Shown: positions 1 through 8,030 of the stretch, in pieces
Numbering within the stretch: the stretch's first letter is position 1
How the letters are laid out: every line of letters begins with the position of its first letter
DNA from: Blautia sp.
GTDB lineage: Bacteria > Bacillota > Clostridia > Lachnospirales > Lachnospiraceae
Assembly (NCBI GenBank): GCA_022764275.1
Contig: JALERH010000042.1
Coordinates: 1-60,143, forward strand
DNA length: 60,143 bases
Direction: 5' to 3'
Position numbers and translations under genes: made by a program
The notes under the pieces: model-generated
Seen by the model: the letters and a program-made list of their open reading frames with translations, nothing else
Databases searched by the model: none
What the model was told of the DNA's origin: nothing

Positions 1-476
1 GAAATCATCGCAACACCTACAGGCAATGATTTTGTGACATTTGAAATTACAGACATTGCACCTATCGCAGTTGAACTACCATCGCCGAAAAGATTGATGC
101 GATTCTCAGCCTGATGGAATTCTCCAGCCGCATGAAGGACTATTACGACATCTACTATCTTGCGAGTAAGTTTGATTTTGAGGGCTCTGTTTTGACTGAG
201 GCACTGAGAAAAACCTTCGAAAATCGTGGCCACACTTTTACCGCCGAGCAATTTGAACAGGTTATGGCTTTTGATGAGGATGAGGCTATGCAGAAAAAGT
301 GGAAAGCATTTTGCCGCAAGATTGATACAAAAACTGATGATTACAGTACCGTACTGCGGACAATCAAAGATTTCCTGGCCAAACCAATCTTAGCGGCAGT
401 CCACACAACTTGCTTCGATGAACAATGGATTGCGGCAACAAATACATGGGGTCAAGGAGGTAAGTACGATGGCTAA
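1..476 (+). pseudogene. AbiEii-type nucleotidyltransferase remnant (internal deletion, frameshifted)
   Basis: Frame 1 from the left edge reads like the N-terminal half of an AbiEii/AbiGii nucleotidyltransferase (GNDFVTFEITDIAPIAVE) and hits TGA at 112-114. From about position 81 the next frame reads IAEKIDAILSLMEFSSRMKDYYDIYYL, the typical family C-terminal half. Family members carry roughly 50-70 residues between these two blocks, so a deletion at about 73-81 removed the middle and shifted the frame. The intact family acts as the toxin or effector of type IV toxin-antitoxin/abortive infection pairs. The gene continues beyond the left edge. The family call is from recognised motifs; the size of the loss is inferred. 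Confidence 0.75.
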
Positions 477-777
477 AATAATGGAAATTGTTGCGAAGGA
501 AACCAAGGGAAAAAGCTACCATACATACAAGTATAGCTATGATTCTGTTGGCTTGCCTTCCATAGATTATGATGATGACCCCAACAAAATAATGAAGTGG
601 AAAGACTCTGCTGAAACCGGATCTCCGAAGAGGTCTATTGATTTAAAGCCGTTGGCCGATCAGTTACAAAAGATAGGAGAACCCCCACTTCTTAAATATT
701 TCCTTGATGATTCACGCCAAAAAAAACTCCTTTGTGATTACTACCACGTAATAACCACAAAGGAGGAAAGATTTTAG
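469..777 (+). CDS. hypothetical protein, 102 aa
   Basis: ATG at 469 follows a strong ribosome binding site (AAGGAGG, 8 nt away), which is why I prefer it to the upstream ATG at 418. It overlaps the last 8 nt of the AbiEii remnant, so it was probably the next gene of the same unit. The product is charged and lysine/aspartate-rich, with no signal peptide or membrane segment. I recognise no domain. It could be a short accessory protein or a truncated fragment; the good start signal favours a real gene. Confidence 0.5.
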   Translation: MAKIMEIVAKETKGKSYHTYKYSYDSVGLPSIDYDDDPNKIMKWKDSAETGSPKRSIDLKPLADQLQKIGEPPLLKYFLDDSRQKKLLCDYYHVITTKEERF

Positions 778-804
778 GCAAAACCTATACAATATTTCAA
801 AAAC

Positions 805-1272
805 CTATCTAATATGTATTTTATTATATAAAAATTCAAGAAGTCCCTCACAACCCTCTACAACATCTGAATAGGTTTCATCAAAATTTCCTGTATACCA
901 CGGATCCGCTATATCTCTTCCTGATCCAGAAAAGGACAAAAGTTTATACACCTTTCCCTCAGGATCCCCTTTCAACATCCGGGTAAGGTTACGGATATTC
1001 CAAGTATCCATCCCTATGATATAATCAAATTTGTTATAATCATTCCATGTGATCTGTTTTGCTCTGTGAGGTACTAAAGGTACGTTCTCCTCACGCAATT
1101 TATTTACAGTGCCTCTATGAGGAGGATTTCCTATCTCCTCCGTACTGGTAGCGCTGGAATCAATGTTAAATTGATTCTCCAGCCCTCTTTCTTTAACCAT
1201 GTGAGTAAAAACGCTCTCACACATGGTAGATCTGCAAATATTTCCATGACAGCAGAACATTATATTTATCAT
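805..1272 (-). CDS. low-molecular-weight protein-tyrosine phosphatase
   Basis: A 155-aa protein of full family length. The P-loop CHGNICRS (C-x5-R-S, residues 8-15) carries the nucleophilic cysteine and the phosphate-binding arginine. The general-acid aspartate lies in DPWYTGNF near residue 125. The enzyme hydrolyses phosphotyrosine or similar phosphomonoesters in the cytoplasm. The start is supported by GGGGAAGAG before the ATG. A second, broken phosphatase lies head-to-head across a 190-bp spacer. The two proteins are clearly related but too divergent to be a recent duplication. Confidence 0.92.
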   Translation of the reverse strand: MINIMFCCHGNICRSTMCESVFTHMVKERGLENQFNIDSSATSTEEIGNPPHRGTVNKLREENVPLVPHRAKQITWNDYNKFDYIIGMDTWNIRNLTRMLKGDPEGKVYKLLSFSGSGRDIADPWYTGNFDETYSDVVEGCEGLLEFLYNKIHIR

Positions 1273-1460
1273 TTCTCTTCCCCTTTTCTGATTTCATGTT
1301 TTATACTGATCCATTCCCATAAGCTTTTCAATGGAATCACTCTTCTGAATCTATTTTTATTATACAACAAGTAAAGCACTTAGTCATTAACTGCTGTATA
1401 AATTCATGCCGCTATTTTGAATCCAACTGTATAGCCGTTTACTGTTTGTTCTGAAAAGTA

Positions 1461-1901
1461 TGCCGTTCACCTATGGCAGAGTTTATTTTTAAGGATATGG
1501 TGCAAAAGAAAGGACTTGCGGACTTGTTTTATATTGCATCTGCGGCCACCAGCACAGAGGAGATATGGAACGGAGTTGGCAATCCGGTGTATCCGCCTGC
1601 CAGAGAAGAGCTGGCAAAGCATGGTATTTCCTGCAAAGGAAAGCGGGCGGTACAGATAACGAAAAACGACTATAGCAAATATGATTATATTCTCGGAATG
1701 GATCAGTGGAATATGAAAAATATGATGAGAATCCTGCGCACCGATCCGGACAGTAAAGTAAAACTTCTGCTGGACTACTCAGAAAGGCCACGGGATATCG
1801 CAGATCCATGGTATACAGGAAATTTTACGCTGACATATTCAGATATTGTGGAGGGTTGGGAGAGTTTTCTGCAATACCTGGAAGAGAACGGTATAATATG
1901 A
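1461..1901 (+). pseudogene. 5'-truncated low-molecular-weight phosphatase
   Basis: The reading frame begins, right after an in-frame TGA at 1452-1454, with the end of a P-loop: TGC CGT TCA CCT ATG GCA GAG gives CRSPMAE. It then runs through a normal phosphatase body with SAATSTEE and DPWYTGNF. The start of the domain, including the nucleophilic cysteine of C-x5-R, is missing. An ATG at 1473 could start a 142-aa protein, but it would lack the active site and has no obvious ribosome binding site. I therefore call it a decayed paralogue of the neighbouring intact gene. Confidence 0.8.
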
Positions 1902-1918
1902 GTCACTTTGTATTTCAA

Positions 1919-1946
1919 GGACCCTGCAGTACGCAGGGTCCTTTTT
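1919..1946 (+). terminator. rho-independent terminator after phosphatase remnant
   Basis: A perfect 9-bp stem GGACCCTGC/GCAGGGTCC with a 5-nt loop is followed by five T. It lies 18 nt after the stop codon of the truncated phosphatase. Confidence 0.8.
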
Positions 1947-1950
1947 GTAC

Positions 1951-1968
1951 ACAGTGGGGTCAGGTACC
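1951..1968 (+). repeat. dispersed 18-bp motif, copy 1
   Basis: ACAGTGGGGTCAGGTACC followed by A/T-rich sequence. It lies between the terminator of the broken phosphatase and the 3' end of recQ. Four related copies occur near 51.2, 52.8, 56.5 and 59.6 kb, all on the plus strand. Confidence 0.6.
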
Positions 1969-2020
1969 AAAAACTTTCGTGTTTCCTTTCGCTCATGTCA
2001 GGATAAGTCCCAAAAGATTT

Positions 2021-4300
2021 TTAGAAAATTTCAGAGTCTACCTTATTTCCGATTTCAATATAATGAGCTACTATCTCCTTCTGAACTTCCGTTGGATACA
2101 TCAGAACCGTATAAGCGTTCCCGATTTTACTTATCTTTTCTACAGCCTCAATCCCTTTAGAAAGACCTGATTCAGTCTGAACCTGAACAACCCTACCATC
2201 GATCTGCCTCTCTTCGACATATCCCATCCCGGTAAGCAGCTTAAAGATATCTGTTCCGAAAATATGCTTCACATTATATGCGGATGTTATCCGATTCAGC
2301 TCATCTTTTATTTCAGAAACAAGGTATAAATCATGATACTCAAACTTATCTCCATCTTCCGGATTGAGATAAAAAGGAACTTTATGATTCTTGCGCTTTT
2401 TCTGAGATTTATCTTTTACATCTGCAAAGTCATCTTCATCCTTAATACTTGTAACTGCTTCAGGATTTTCATCTATAAATGCCGTCACCGCCTTTATAAA
2501 TCTATCGCCGTATTTCTCGTACTTTGCTTCACCCACACCGGAAACATTCAACATAGATGCTCTGTCACGAGGAGCTTTGATGCTCATATCGACCAATGTT
2601 TTATCACTAAAGATGATATATGGCGGCATTCCTTCTTCCCGGGCGATCGTAAGACGCATCTGACGGAGTACTTCAAATAATTCGTATCCTGCTTTCGTGA
2701 GAGAATCCGTGCTTCTTCTGCTACGTCTCTTCGCCTGACGTTCAGGTTCGCTGTCTCTATATGTTCGGATCAAAACATGTGCGTTCGGATCCTTAAGAGG
2801 TTCTATGTTGCCCATGCGGATCACACTGTATTTATCTGCGGTCTGATACAGATACCCTTCCAAAAGCAGCTGTCTAATAAGCAATCTCAGATTCGATTCA
2901 GATCGATTCTTTAGTGCACCGTATGTCCTATATTGAGTGGTTCCAAGCTCCTTTAATCTGGCTCTGTTTGCGCCAAGAAGTGTGCCGAGGATTATATTCA
3001 TACCATATCTTCCTTTTGCTTCCCACACACAGTTAATGACAAGCTTTGCATCTTCTGTCATATCAATCTCGGTGAACTCTCTATGACAATTTCCACAGCT
3101 GTCACACGGCTCATTGCGTTTCTCGCCAAAGTATTCGAGAATATAATTGCGAAGGCATCCCGAAGTCCGACAATAGCCTTCCATAACCTGAAGCCTTTTT
3201 GCATCACGCTGTTTAATGAGGTCAATATCTTCATATGGAATATCTGTAAAGTCCTTATGATCAAGCAGGAACTTGTTTAGCATAATATCCTGTGCCGAAA
3301 ACAGCAGTATGCACTGCGATGGCTCACCGTCTCTTCCGGCACGTCCGGCTTCCTGATAATAGTTCTCCATACTCTGTGGCATATTATAATGTATGACAAA
3401 CCTTACATTGGATTTATCAATGCCCATTCCGAATGCGTTTGTCGCAACGATTACCGGCGTTCTATCATAGATGAAATCGTTCTGACTTAACTTTCTGTCC
3501 TCGTTATTCATTCCGGCATGATATCTTGCCACGGAAACTCCAGCACCGGAAAGTAATTCAAATAGCAAATCCACATTTTTTCTGGTAGCACAATAAATAA
3601 TCCCGCTATCGTCCGGATGCTTCCCTATGTACTCCAGCACATAAGCATCCTTTTTCTTAATCGTTTCAACATCAAAATATAGATTTTCACGATCAAATCC
3701 GGTCACAACGATCTTCGGATCCTGCAATTTGAGCACGCAGGAGATATCTGTCTTTACTTCTTCTGTTGCAGTTGCGGTAAACGCACTAACGACAGGCCTT
3801 TTACAGAGGCCATCTATGAAATCCACAATTTTTAGATAACTCGGCCTAAAGTCCTGCCCCCACTGAGAGATACAATGCGCCTCATCCACTGTTACCATCG
3901 AAATATCCACTTTACCGACAAAATTCGTGAATTCATAACTTTCTAATCGTTCCGGTGCTACATACAGGATCTTATATGTTCCCTCCAAAGCTCTGGCGTA
4001 TACCTTTGATATCTGTGCTTCAGTCAAAGACGAATTGATATATCCTGCATGAATCCCTGCCGCATTTAAGGCTTTTACCTGATCCTGCATAAGGGATATA
4101 AGCGGAGATATAACAATCGTAATACCGGGAAGCAGCATGGCCGGTACCTGATAACAAATCGACTTGCCTGATCCCGTCGGCATGATTGCTAACACATCTT
4201 TCCCGGCAAGGATCGCATCAATGATTTCTTCCTGTCCGGTCTTAAAAGAGTCATATCCAAAATATATTTTTAAAGCTTCTTTTGCTTCCATACTCACCAT
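2021..4300 (-). CDS. recQ: ATP-dependent DNA helicase RecQ
   Basis: A 759-aa superfamily 2 helicase that unwinds DNA 3' to 5' in recombinational repair. Walker A PTGSGKS is at 41-47 and the DEAH box with CISQWG at 139-148. Helicase C motifs QEAGRAGRDG follow, and a RecQ zinc site (CRTSGC, CDSCGNC) lies near 380-405. An HRDC domain is near 525-605, and a further C-terminal winged-helix-like region extends beyond it. The first ATG is used; an ATG three codons later is an alternative. It appears intact although both flanks are decayed. Confidence 0.93.
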   Translation of the reverse strand: MVSMEAKEALKIYFGYDSFKTGQEEIIDAILAGKDVLAIMPTGSGKSICYQVPAMLLPGITIVISPLISLMQDQVKALNAAGIHAGYINSSLTEAQISKVYARALEGTYKILYVAPERLESYEFTNFVGKVDISMVTVDEAHCISQWGQDFRPSYLKIVDFIDGLCKRPVVSAFTATATEEVKTDISCVLKLQDPKIVVTGFDRENLYFDVETIKKKDAYVLEYIGKHPDDSGIIYCATRKNVDLLFELLSGAGVSVARYHAGMNNEDRKLSQNDFIYDRTPVIVATNAFGMGIDKSNVRFVIHYNMPQSMENYYQEAGRAGRDGEPSQCILLFSAQDIMLNKFLLDHKDFTDIPYEDIDLIKQRDAKRLQVMEGYCRTSGCLRNYILEYFGEKRNEPCDSCGNCHREFTEIDMTEDAKLVINCVWEAKGRYGMNIILGTLLGANRARLKELGTTQYRTYGALKNRSESNLRLLIRQLLLEGYLYQTADKYSVIRMGNIEPLKDPNAHVLIRTYRDSEPERQAKRRSRRSTDSLTKAGYELFEVLRQMRLTIAREEGMPPYIIFSDKTLVDMSIKAPRDRASMLNVSGVGEAKYEKYGDRFIKAVTAFIDENPEAVTSIKDEDDFADVKDKSQKKRKNHKVPFYLNPEDGDKFEYHDLYLVSEIKDELNRITSAYNVKHIFGTDIFKLLTGMGYVEERQIDGRVVQVQTESGLSKGIEAVEKISKIGNAYTVLMYPTEVQKEIVAHYIEIGNKVDSEIF

Positions 4301-4369
4301 TCCTTCATCCCCGCTTCTGATTCATTGTTTAACCTAGAACTTGATACAATAACCGCTGAATTAGCCTCC

Positions 4370-4624
4370 TCAAGATCCTTCCAATAAGTTTCTGCATTTC
4401 TTTTTGTACGCCTTCAGCCTTGCAGCGTACATTTTATCGAACTTTGGAATATGACGATCCACATAGTCATAGGCGATGACATTTTCCTTACCGTCATAAT
4501 CCCTGTTAAGTCGTCCGACATACTGCTCCACAACATTTTCCCCTGAAACAGGAGTTGCGCCCCCTCCTCGGGAGAGTTGTAAAAGCCGTCGTGCCAGCGA
4601 CTTGGTACAATTAAATAGTATCAT
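4370..4624 (-). pseudogene. C-terminal fragment of a DEAD/DEAH helicase
   Basis: The 84-codon frame contains PVSGENVVEQYVGRLNRDYDG. This is the motif VI region of large SF2 helicases, followed by the usual C-terminal block ENVIAYDYVDRHIPKFDKMY. Walker A and DEAH are absent, so only the last part of a much larger gene remains. A further protein-like minus-strand frame of about 30 codons (4633-4720) may be another scrap of the same insertion, but I cannot assign it. Confidence 0.65.
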
Positions 4625-4762
4625 CCGTATGCTTAAAAATCAATCCAATATATTTTCACACAAACAGCATCATTTTTCTGGTCAAATCCATATGACTTTG
4701 TCACAATAATCTTAGCGTTATTCAGTTATGAACATACATCAAAGCGAATTGCGGATATCCGA

Positions 4763-5227
4763 TTGACTCTAGCCGCAGAGGACTGCGGCGGTATATGGGG
4801 ATTTTATGATTATTTAGATGAGGCCACACCCTTTGATATGGATGGTGTGAATCGTTTGCTGAGCACCTGGATCTACCCCGTAAATAACCACAGCGACCTG
4901 GAAGATGAGGAAGATCTGAAAGAACTGGCCCAGATTCACCATTTCACCCGGTACAGCCGTTTTAACAAAAAAGAACTGGCCAAATGGCTGAAAGACAGTT
5001 TTCTGGAAACGCAGTTTATGAAAAACCTTTTGCAAGCCTCCACAGAAGAGGAATTCCGTACTTTTGAAAACGCGATAAAAGAAAACGGAATCATGATTCC
5101 TGAAGAACTGCTGAGCGAATCTCTGCTGCTCTGTACTTACGGCGCTTATGATCCTTATTGTTTTATTGATGATATGATCGTGGACAGCAATCGAAAAATA
5201 ACAACAATCGTCCGCCACAATTTTTAA
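4763..5227 (+). pseudogene. pRiA4b ORF-3-like protein, N-terminally truncated
   Basis: The frame contains AAEDCGGIWGFYDYLD, resembling the conserved PPEDCGGxWGY block of the plasmid pRiA4b ORF-3 (IS1096 TnpR-like) family. The upstream half of that domain, with its usual WRR motif, is missing. The only nearby start is a TTG without a convincing ribosome binding site, and the frame stays open upstream without recognisable sequence. The last 110 residues are an acidic helical extension I do not recognise. It could still be expressed as a 154-aa protein. Confidence 0.5.
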
Positions 5228-5321
5228 CAGGAATCCGTATTTTCTGTTAAAATCAGTTGGTGGATTATATATCATTTCTTTGCTAAAATATGTTAAAAAT
5301 CATTGCAAAGGTGGTATATGT

Positions 5322-6392
5322 ATGAGAAAATATTACATAGACAATATTCGCTGGATCACCATCGTTCTCGTGGTCATCTATCATGTGATCTACATGTTTA
5401 ATTCCGTCATAACAGAGGGTGTGATCGGCCCTGTCACGACGGTTCACTGGCAGGACACGATTCAGTACATCTTTTATCCATGGTTTATGGTCATTCTCTT
5501 TCTTATCAGCGGAATGTGTGCAAAGTATTATCTGGATAACCACAGCGACAAAGAATTTATCCGTGCGAGAACACGCAGGCTCCTGGTACCATCTACCATC
5601 GGTGTATTTGTATTTGGATGGATTCAGGGATATTTTAATATGGCAATCAGCGGTGCGTTCCACAATCTCCCGGAGACACTCCCTGTTTTTATATTATATC
5701 CGATCATGTCTGTTTCCGGCATCGGAGTGCTCTGGACCATTCAGGTCATGTGGATTCTGTCCATGATTCTGGTACTGATTCGAAAAATTGAAAAAGGCCG
5801 TCTCGGTTCACTTTGCCCAAAAACCAATATGGCTGTACTGCTTCTTCTTGGAATTCCGGTATGGGGCGCAGCCCAGATACTGAATACGCCAGTCATCTGC
5901 GTATACCGTTTCGGCATTTATGGCTTTTGCTTTTTGCTCGGATATTATGTTTTTTCTCATGAAGAAGTCACAGACAGGCTGAAGAAGTATTGTATCCCTC
6001 TGCTGATCTTAGCCTGCATTCTGGCAGTTGTATATGCGAAAACTTATTACGGACAGGATTATGCACATGCCCCTGTGGTGAACTGCCCCCTGGCGATTGC
6101 CTATGCCTGGATCACCTGTCTCGCACTCATCGGATGCGCAAAGCGCTGGTATGACAGAACCGATACGGTTTCCTCATTCATGACCCGGAAATGTTTCGGA
6201 TTGTATATCTTTCACTATCTGGCGTTATCCGCAGCAGCATACGGACTGACCAGGTATACGGAGATCACCGGTGCTGCCCTTTACCTGTTGTCAGCAATCG
6301 CATCGTTCGCGGGAGGATTCCTTCTGTATGAGATCATCTCAAGAATTCCGTTCCTTCGATGGTGTGTATTGGGAATAAAAAAGGAGAAGTAA
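5322..6392 (+). CDS. acyltransferase family integral membrane protein
   Basis: A 356-aa protein with about ten hydrophobic segments. It begins YYIDNIRWITIVLVVIYHVIYMF, the pattern of acyltransferase-3 (OafA/WecH-like) proteins, with an early membrane histidine. Such proteins transfer acyl groups to cell-surface sugars or other exported substrates; the substrate here is unknown. The start at 5322 has AAAGGTGG upstream and gives the typical family N-terminus, whereas an earlier ATG adds an unlikely 14-residue leader. The stop codon is immediately followed by the ATG of the XRE-AbrB regulator, so the two are co-transcribed. Confidence 0.82.
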   Translation: MRKYYIDNIRWITIVLVVIYHVIYMFNSVITEGVIGPVTTVHWQDTIQYIFYPWFMVILFLISGMCAKYYLDNHSDKEFIRARTRRLLVPSTIGVFVFGWIQGYFNMAISGAFHNLPETLPVFILYPIMSVSGIGVLWTIQVMWILSMILVLIRKIEKGRLGSLCPKTNMAVLLLLGIPVWGAAQILNTPVICVYRFGIYGFCFLLGYYVFSHEEVTDRLKKYCIPLLILACILAVVYAKTYYGQDYAHAPVVNCPLAIAYAWITCLALIGCAKRWYDRTDTVSSFMTRKCFGLYIFHYLALSAAAYGLTRYTEITGAALYLLSAIASFAGGFLLYEIISRIPFLRWCVLGIKKEK

Positions 6393-6812
6393 ATGTTTCA
6401 AGATAATCTCATCTCACTCAGAAAACTAAATAACCTGTCCCAGGAAGAACTGGCAGACAGACTGAACATCAGTCGTCAGACATTGTCAAAATATGAGACT
6501 GGTGAGTCGCTGCCGGATATTGAGAAATGTAAAGCCATTGCAGATATATTTGGTGTTTCCCTTGACGATCTGGTCAATTATGAGAGTGCGGACTCCGGGC
6601 TTGGAGTTCCGCCCAGGGGAAAGCACATTTTCGGCATGGTCAAAGTGGGAGATAAAGGCCAGATCGTCATTCCCGCAAAGGCCAGAAAATTATTTCAGAT
6701 CGAGCCGGGCGATAATCTGATCGTACTGGGGGATGAAGCACAGGGGCTCGCCATTATTAAAGAAAAAGATTTTCTTGTTATGGTAGAGCGGTTTCAGGAG
6801 ATAGCTTTCTGA
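6393..6812 (+). CDS. XRE-family HTH regulator fused to an AbrB-like domain
   Basis: A 139-aa protein. Residues 5-60 are a Cro/CI-type helix-turn-helix (LRKLNNLSQEELADRLNIS and RQTLSKYETG). Residues about 78-125 match a SpoVT/AbrB swapped-hairpin DNA-binding domain (VKVGDKGQIVIPAKARKLF, then GD and LIVLGDE). Two different DNA-binding folds in one short chain suggest a dimeric regulator. It starts directly after the acyltransferase stop, which suggests it controls that operon. Its 3' end overlaps the convergent ogt gene by 35 nt. Confidence 0.85.
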   Translation: MFQDNLISLRKLNNLSQEELADRLNISRQTLSKYETGESLPDIEKCKAIADIFGVSLDDLVNYESADSGLGVPPRGKHIFGMVKVGDKGQIVIPAKARKLFQIEPGDNLIVLGDEAQGLAIIKEKDFLVMVERFQEIAF

Positions 6813-7311
6813 CATCCACACCTTCCAGCTCAAGCAGTCTGATTTTCTTTTCAATCCCCCCGGCATATCCGGTCAGACTTCCATTTGACCCAATCACACG
6901 ATGGCAGGGAATGATAATGGAAATGGGGTTATGGCTCACTGCGCCGCCTATCGCCTGTGCAGACATGCTGGCGCAGTTTCGCTTTTTCGCAATTTTTGCG
7001 GCAAGTGCTCCATATGTAGTAACTTGTCCATAGGGAATTTCCAGGAGCAGCCTCCAGACCTCCTGGCGGAATTCGCTGCCCCAAGGAGCAAGAGAAAGTG
7101 TGGAAGCATCAGGCCTTTTCCCTTCGAAATAAAGCTTCAGCCACTCTTTTGCCGCTTCCAGTACGGGAAGATCCCCCTTCTGATGCATTTCTTCTTTTAT
7201 GGTACTTTTGAAATATTTTTGTCCGTCCAGCCAGACTCCTGACAGATGCTCTCCATCACTGGCAAGAGTTATCCCACCCAGAGGAGATTCAAAATGTGTC
7301 TGATAATACAT
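6778..7311 (-). CDS. ogt: methylated-DNA--protein-cysteine methyltransferase
   Basis: A 177-aa suicide alkyltransferase that repairs O6-alkylguanine. The active-site motif IPCHRVIG has the acceptor Cys136. The N-terminal ribonuclease-like region and the DNA-binding segment (EVWRLLLEIPYGQVTTYGALA) are both present. It is the last gene of topB-ykgJ-ogt: its ribosome binding site AGGAGGG lies inside the end of ykgJ, and the gap between the two genes is 6 nt. Confidence 0.93.
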   Translation of the reverse strand: MYYQTHFESPLGGITLASDGEHLSGVWLDGQKYFKSTIKEEMHQKGDLPVLEAAKEWLKLYFEGKRPDASTLSLAPWGSEFRQEVWRLLLEIPYGQVTTYGALAAKIAKKRNCASMSAQAIGGAVSHNPISIIIPCHRVIGSNGSLTGYAGGIEKKIRLLELEGVDVRKLSPETALP

Positions 7312-7317
7312 GCTTTC

Positions 7318-8004
7318 TCAGCCCTCCTGTGGTAAGGCAAGACTAAGAAGCTTTCTGCCCTCCTCCAGCCTTTCATAAAACTGCGGGTAAAAATCTCTGT
7401 TTTTCTCATATTCTTTCATATAAAAACGGTTTACCACATAGAGATTCAGATTCTTTATCAGCTCGGTATCTTCTGCCTGATACAATACCTCCTGCACGTC
7501 CAGCAGGAAGTAATGCCAGTCTGAAACAAATTTCTCATAATTTTTCAGATCCGGTGTGTCAATCCACTTTTTCACCTTGATTTTGCTTCGGTTCGTCTTT
7601 TTACACTCATGAATCTGGAGAAAATATCGAAAGCCCCCATCCTGATAGCATCTTCCCAGGGGAAAAAGCCTGCAGAAACCCGGTCGGAAGCTGTGAATGG
7701 AACATCTTCCTTCTTTATTTAAAAAAACGCAGCTTTCTTCTTTTCCTGTCATGCAGAGGTGAGGCAGAATATTTCCATCCGCAGCGTCGAACTGTATATA
7801 GCCGCAGCCTGCCAGCTCCTCTGCCGTCTTTCCCAGGTTCGCTGAAAGACGGAACACATCAAGCGGATCCAGAATCACAGAATCTCCCATGCCCGTACAG
7901 CAGTCGTGGCAGCCCTGACAGTCGTGACAGTCCGCTTTTACCATATCATTTGAATCATAGAGTTTCCCATCGGAAATCTCTTCCATCGAAACTTCCCGGC
8001 GCAT
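7318..8004 (-). CDS. YkgJ-family cysteine cluster protein
   Basis: A 228-aa protein rich in cysteines: CHDCQGCHDCCTG near residues 26-38, then CVFLNKEGRCSIHSFRPGFCRLFP. This is the signature of the YkgJ putative zinc- or iron-chelating family (formerly UPF0153). The biochemical role is unknown. It sits 26 nt after topB and 6 nt before ogt in the same operon, with a good AGGAGGG ribosome binding site. The company of two DNA-maintenance genes is suggestive but not proof of a DNA-related role. Confidence 0.85.
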   Translation of the reverse strand: MRREVSMEEISDGKLYDSNDMVKADCHDCQGCHDCCTGMGDSVILDPLDVFRLSANLGKTAEELAGCGYIQFDAADGNILPHLCMTGKEESCVFLNKEGRCSIHSFRPGFCRLFPLGRCYQDGGFRYFLQIHECKKTNRSKIKVKKWIDTPDLKNYEKFVSDWHYFLLDVQEVLYQAEDTELIKNLNLYVVNRFYMKEYEKNRDFYPQFYERLEEGRKLLSLALPQEG

Positions 8005-8030
8005 CGTTTGTCTCCCTCCTGTTCTCCCTC

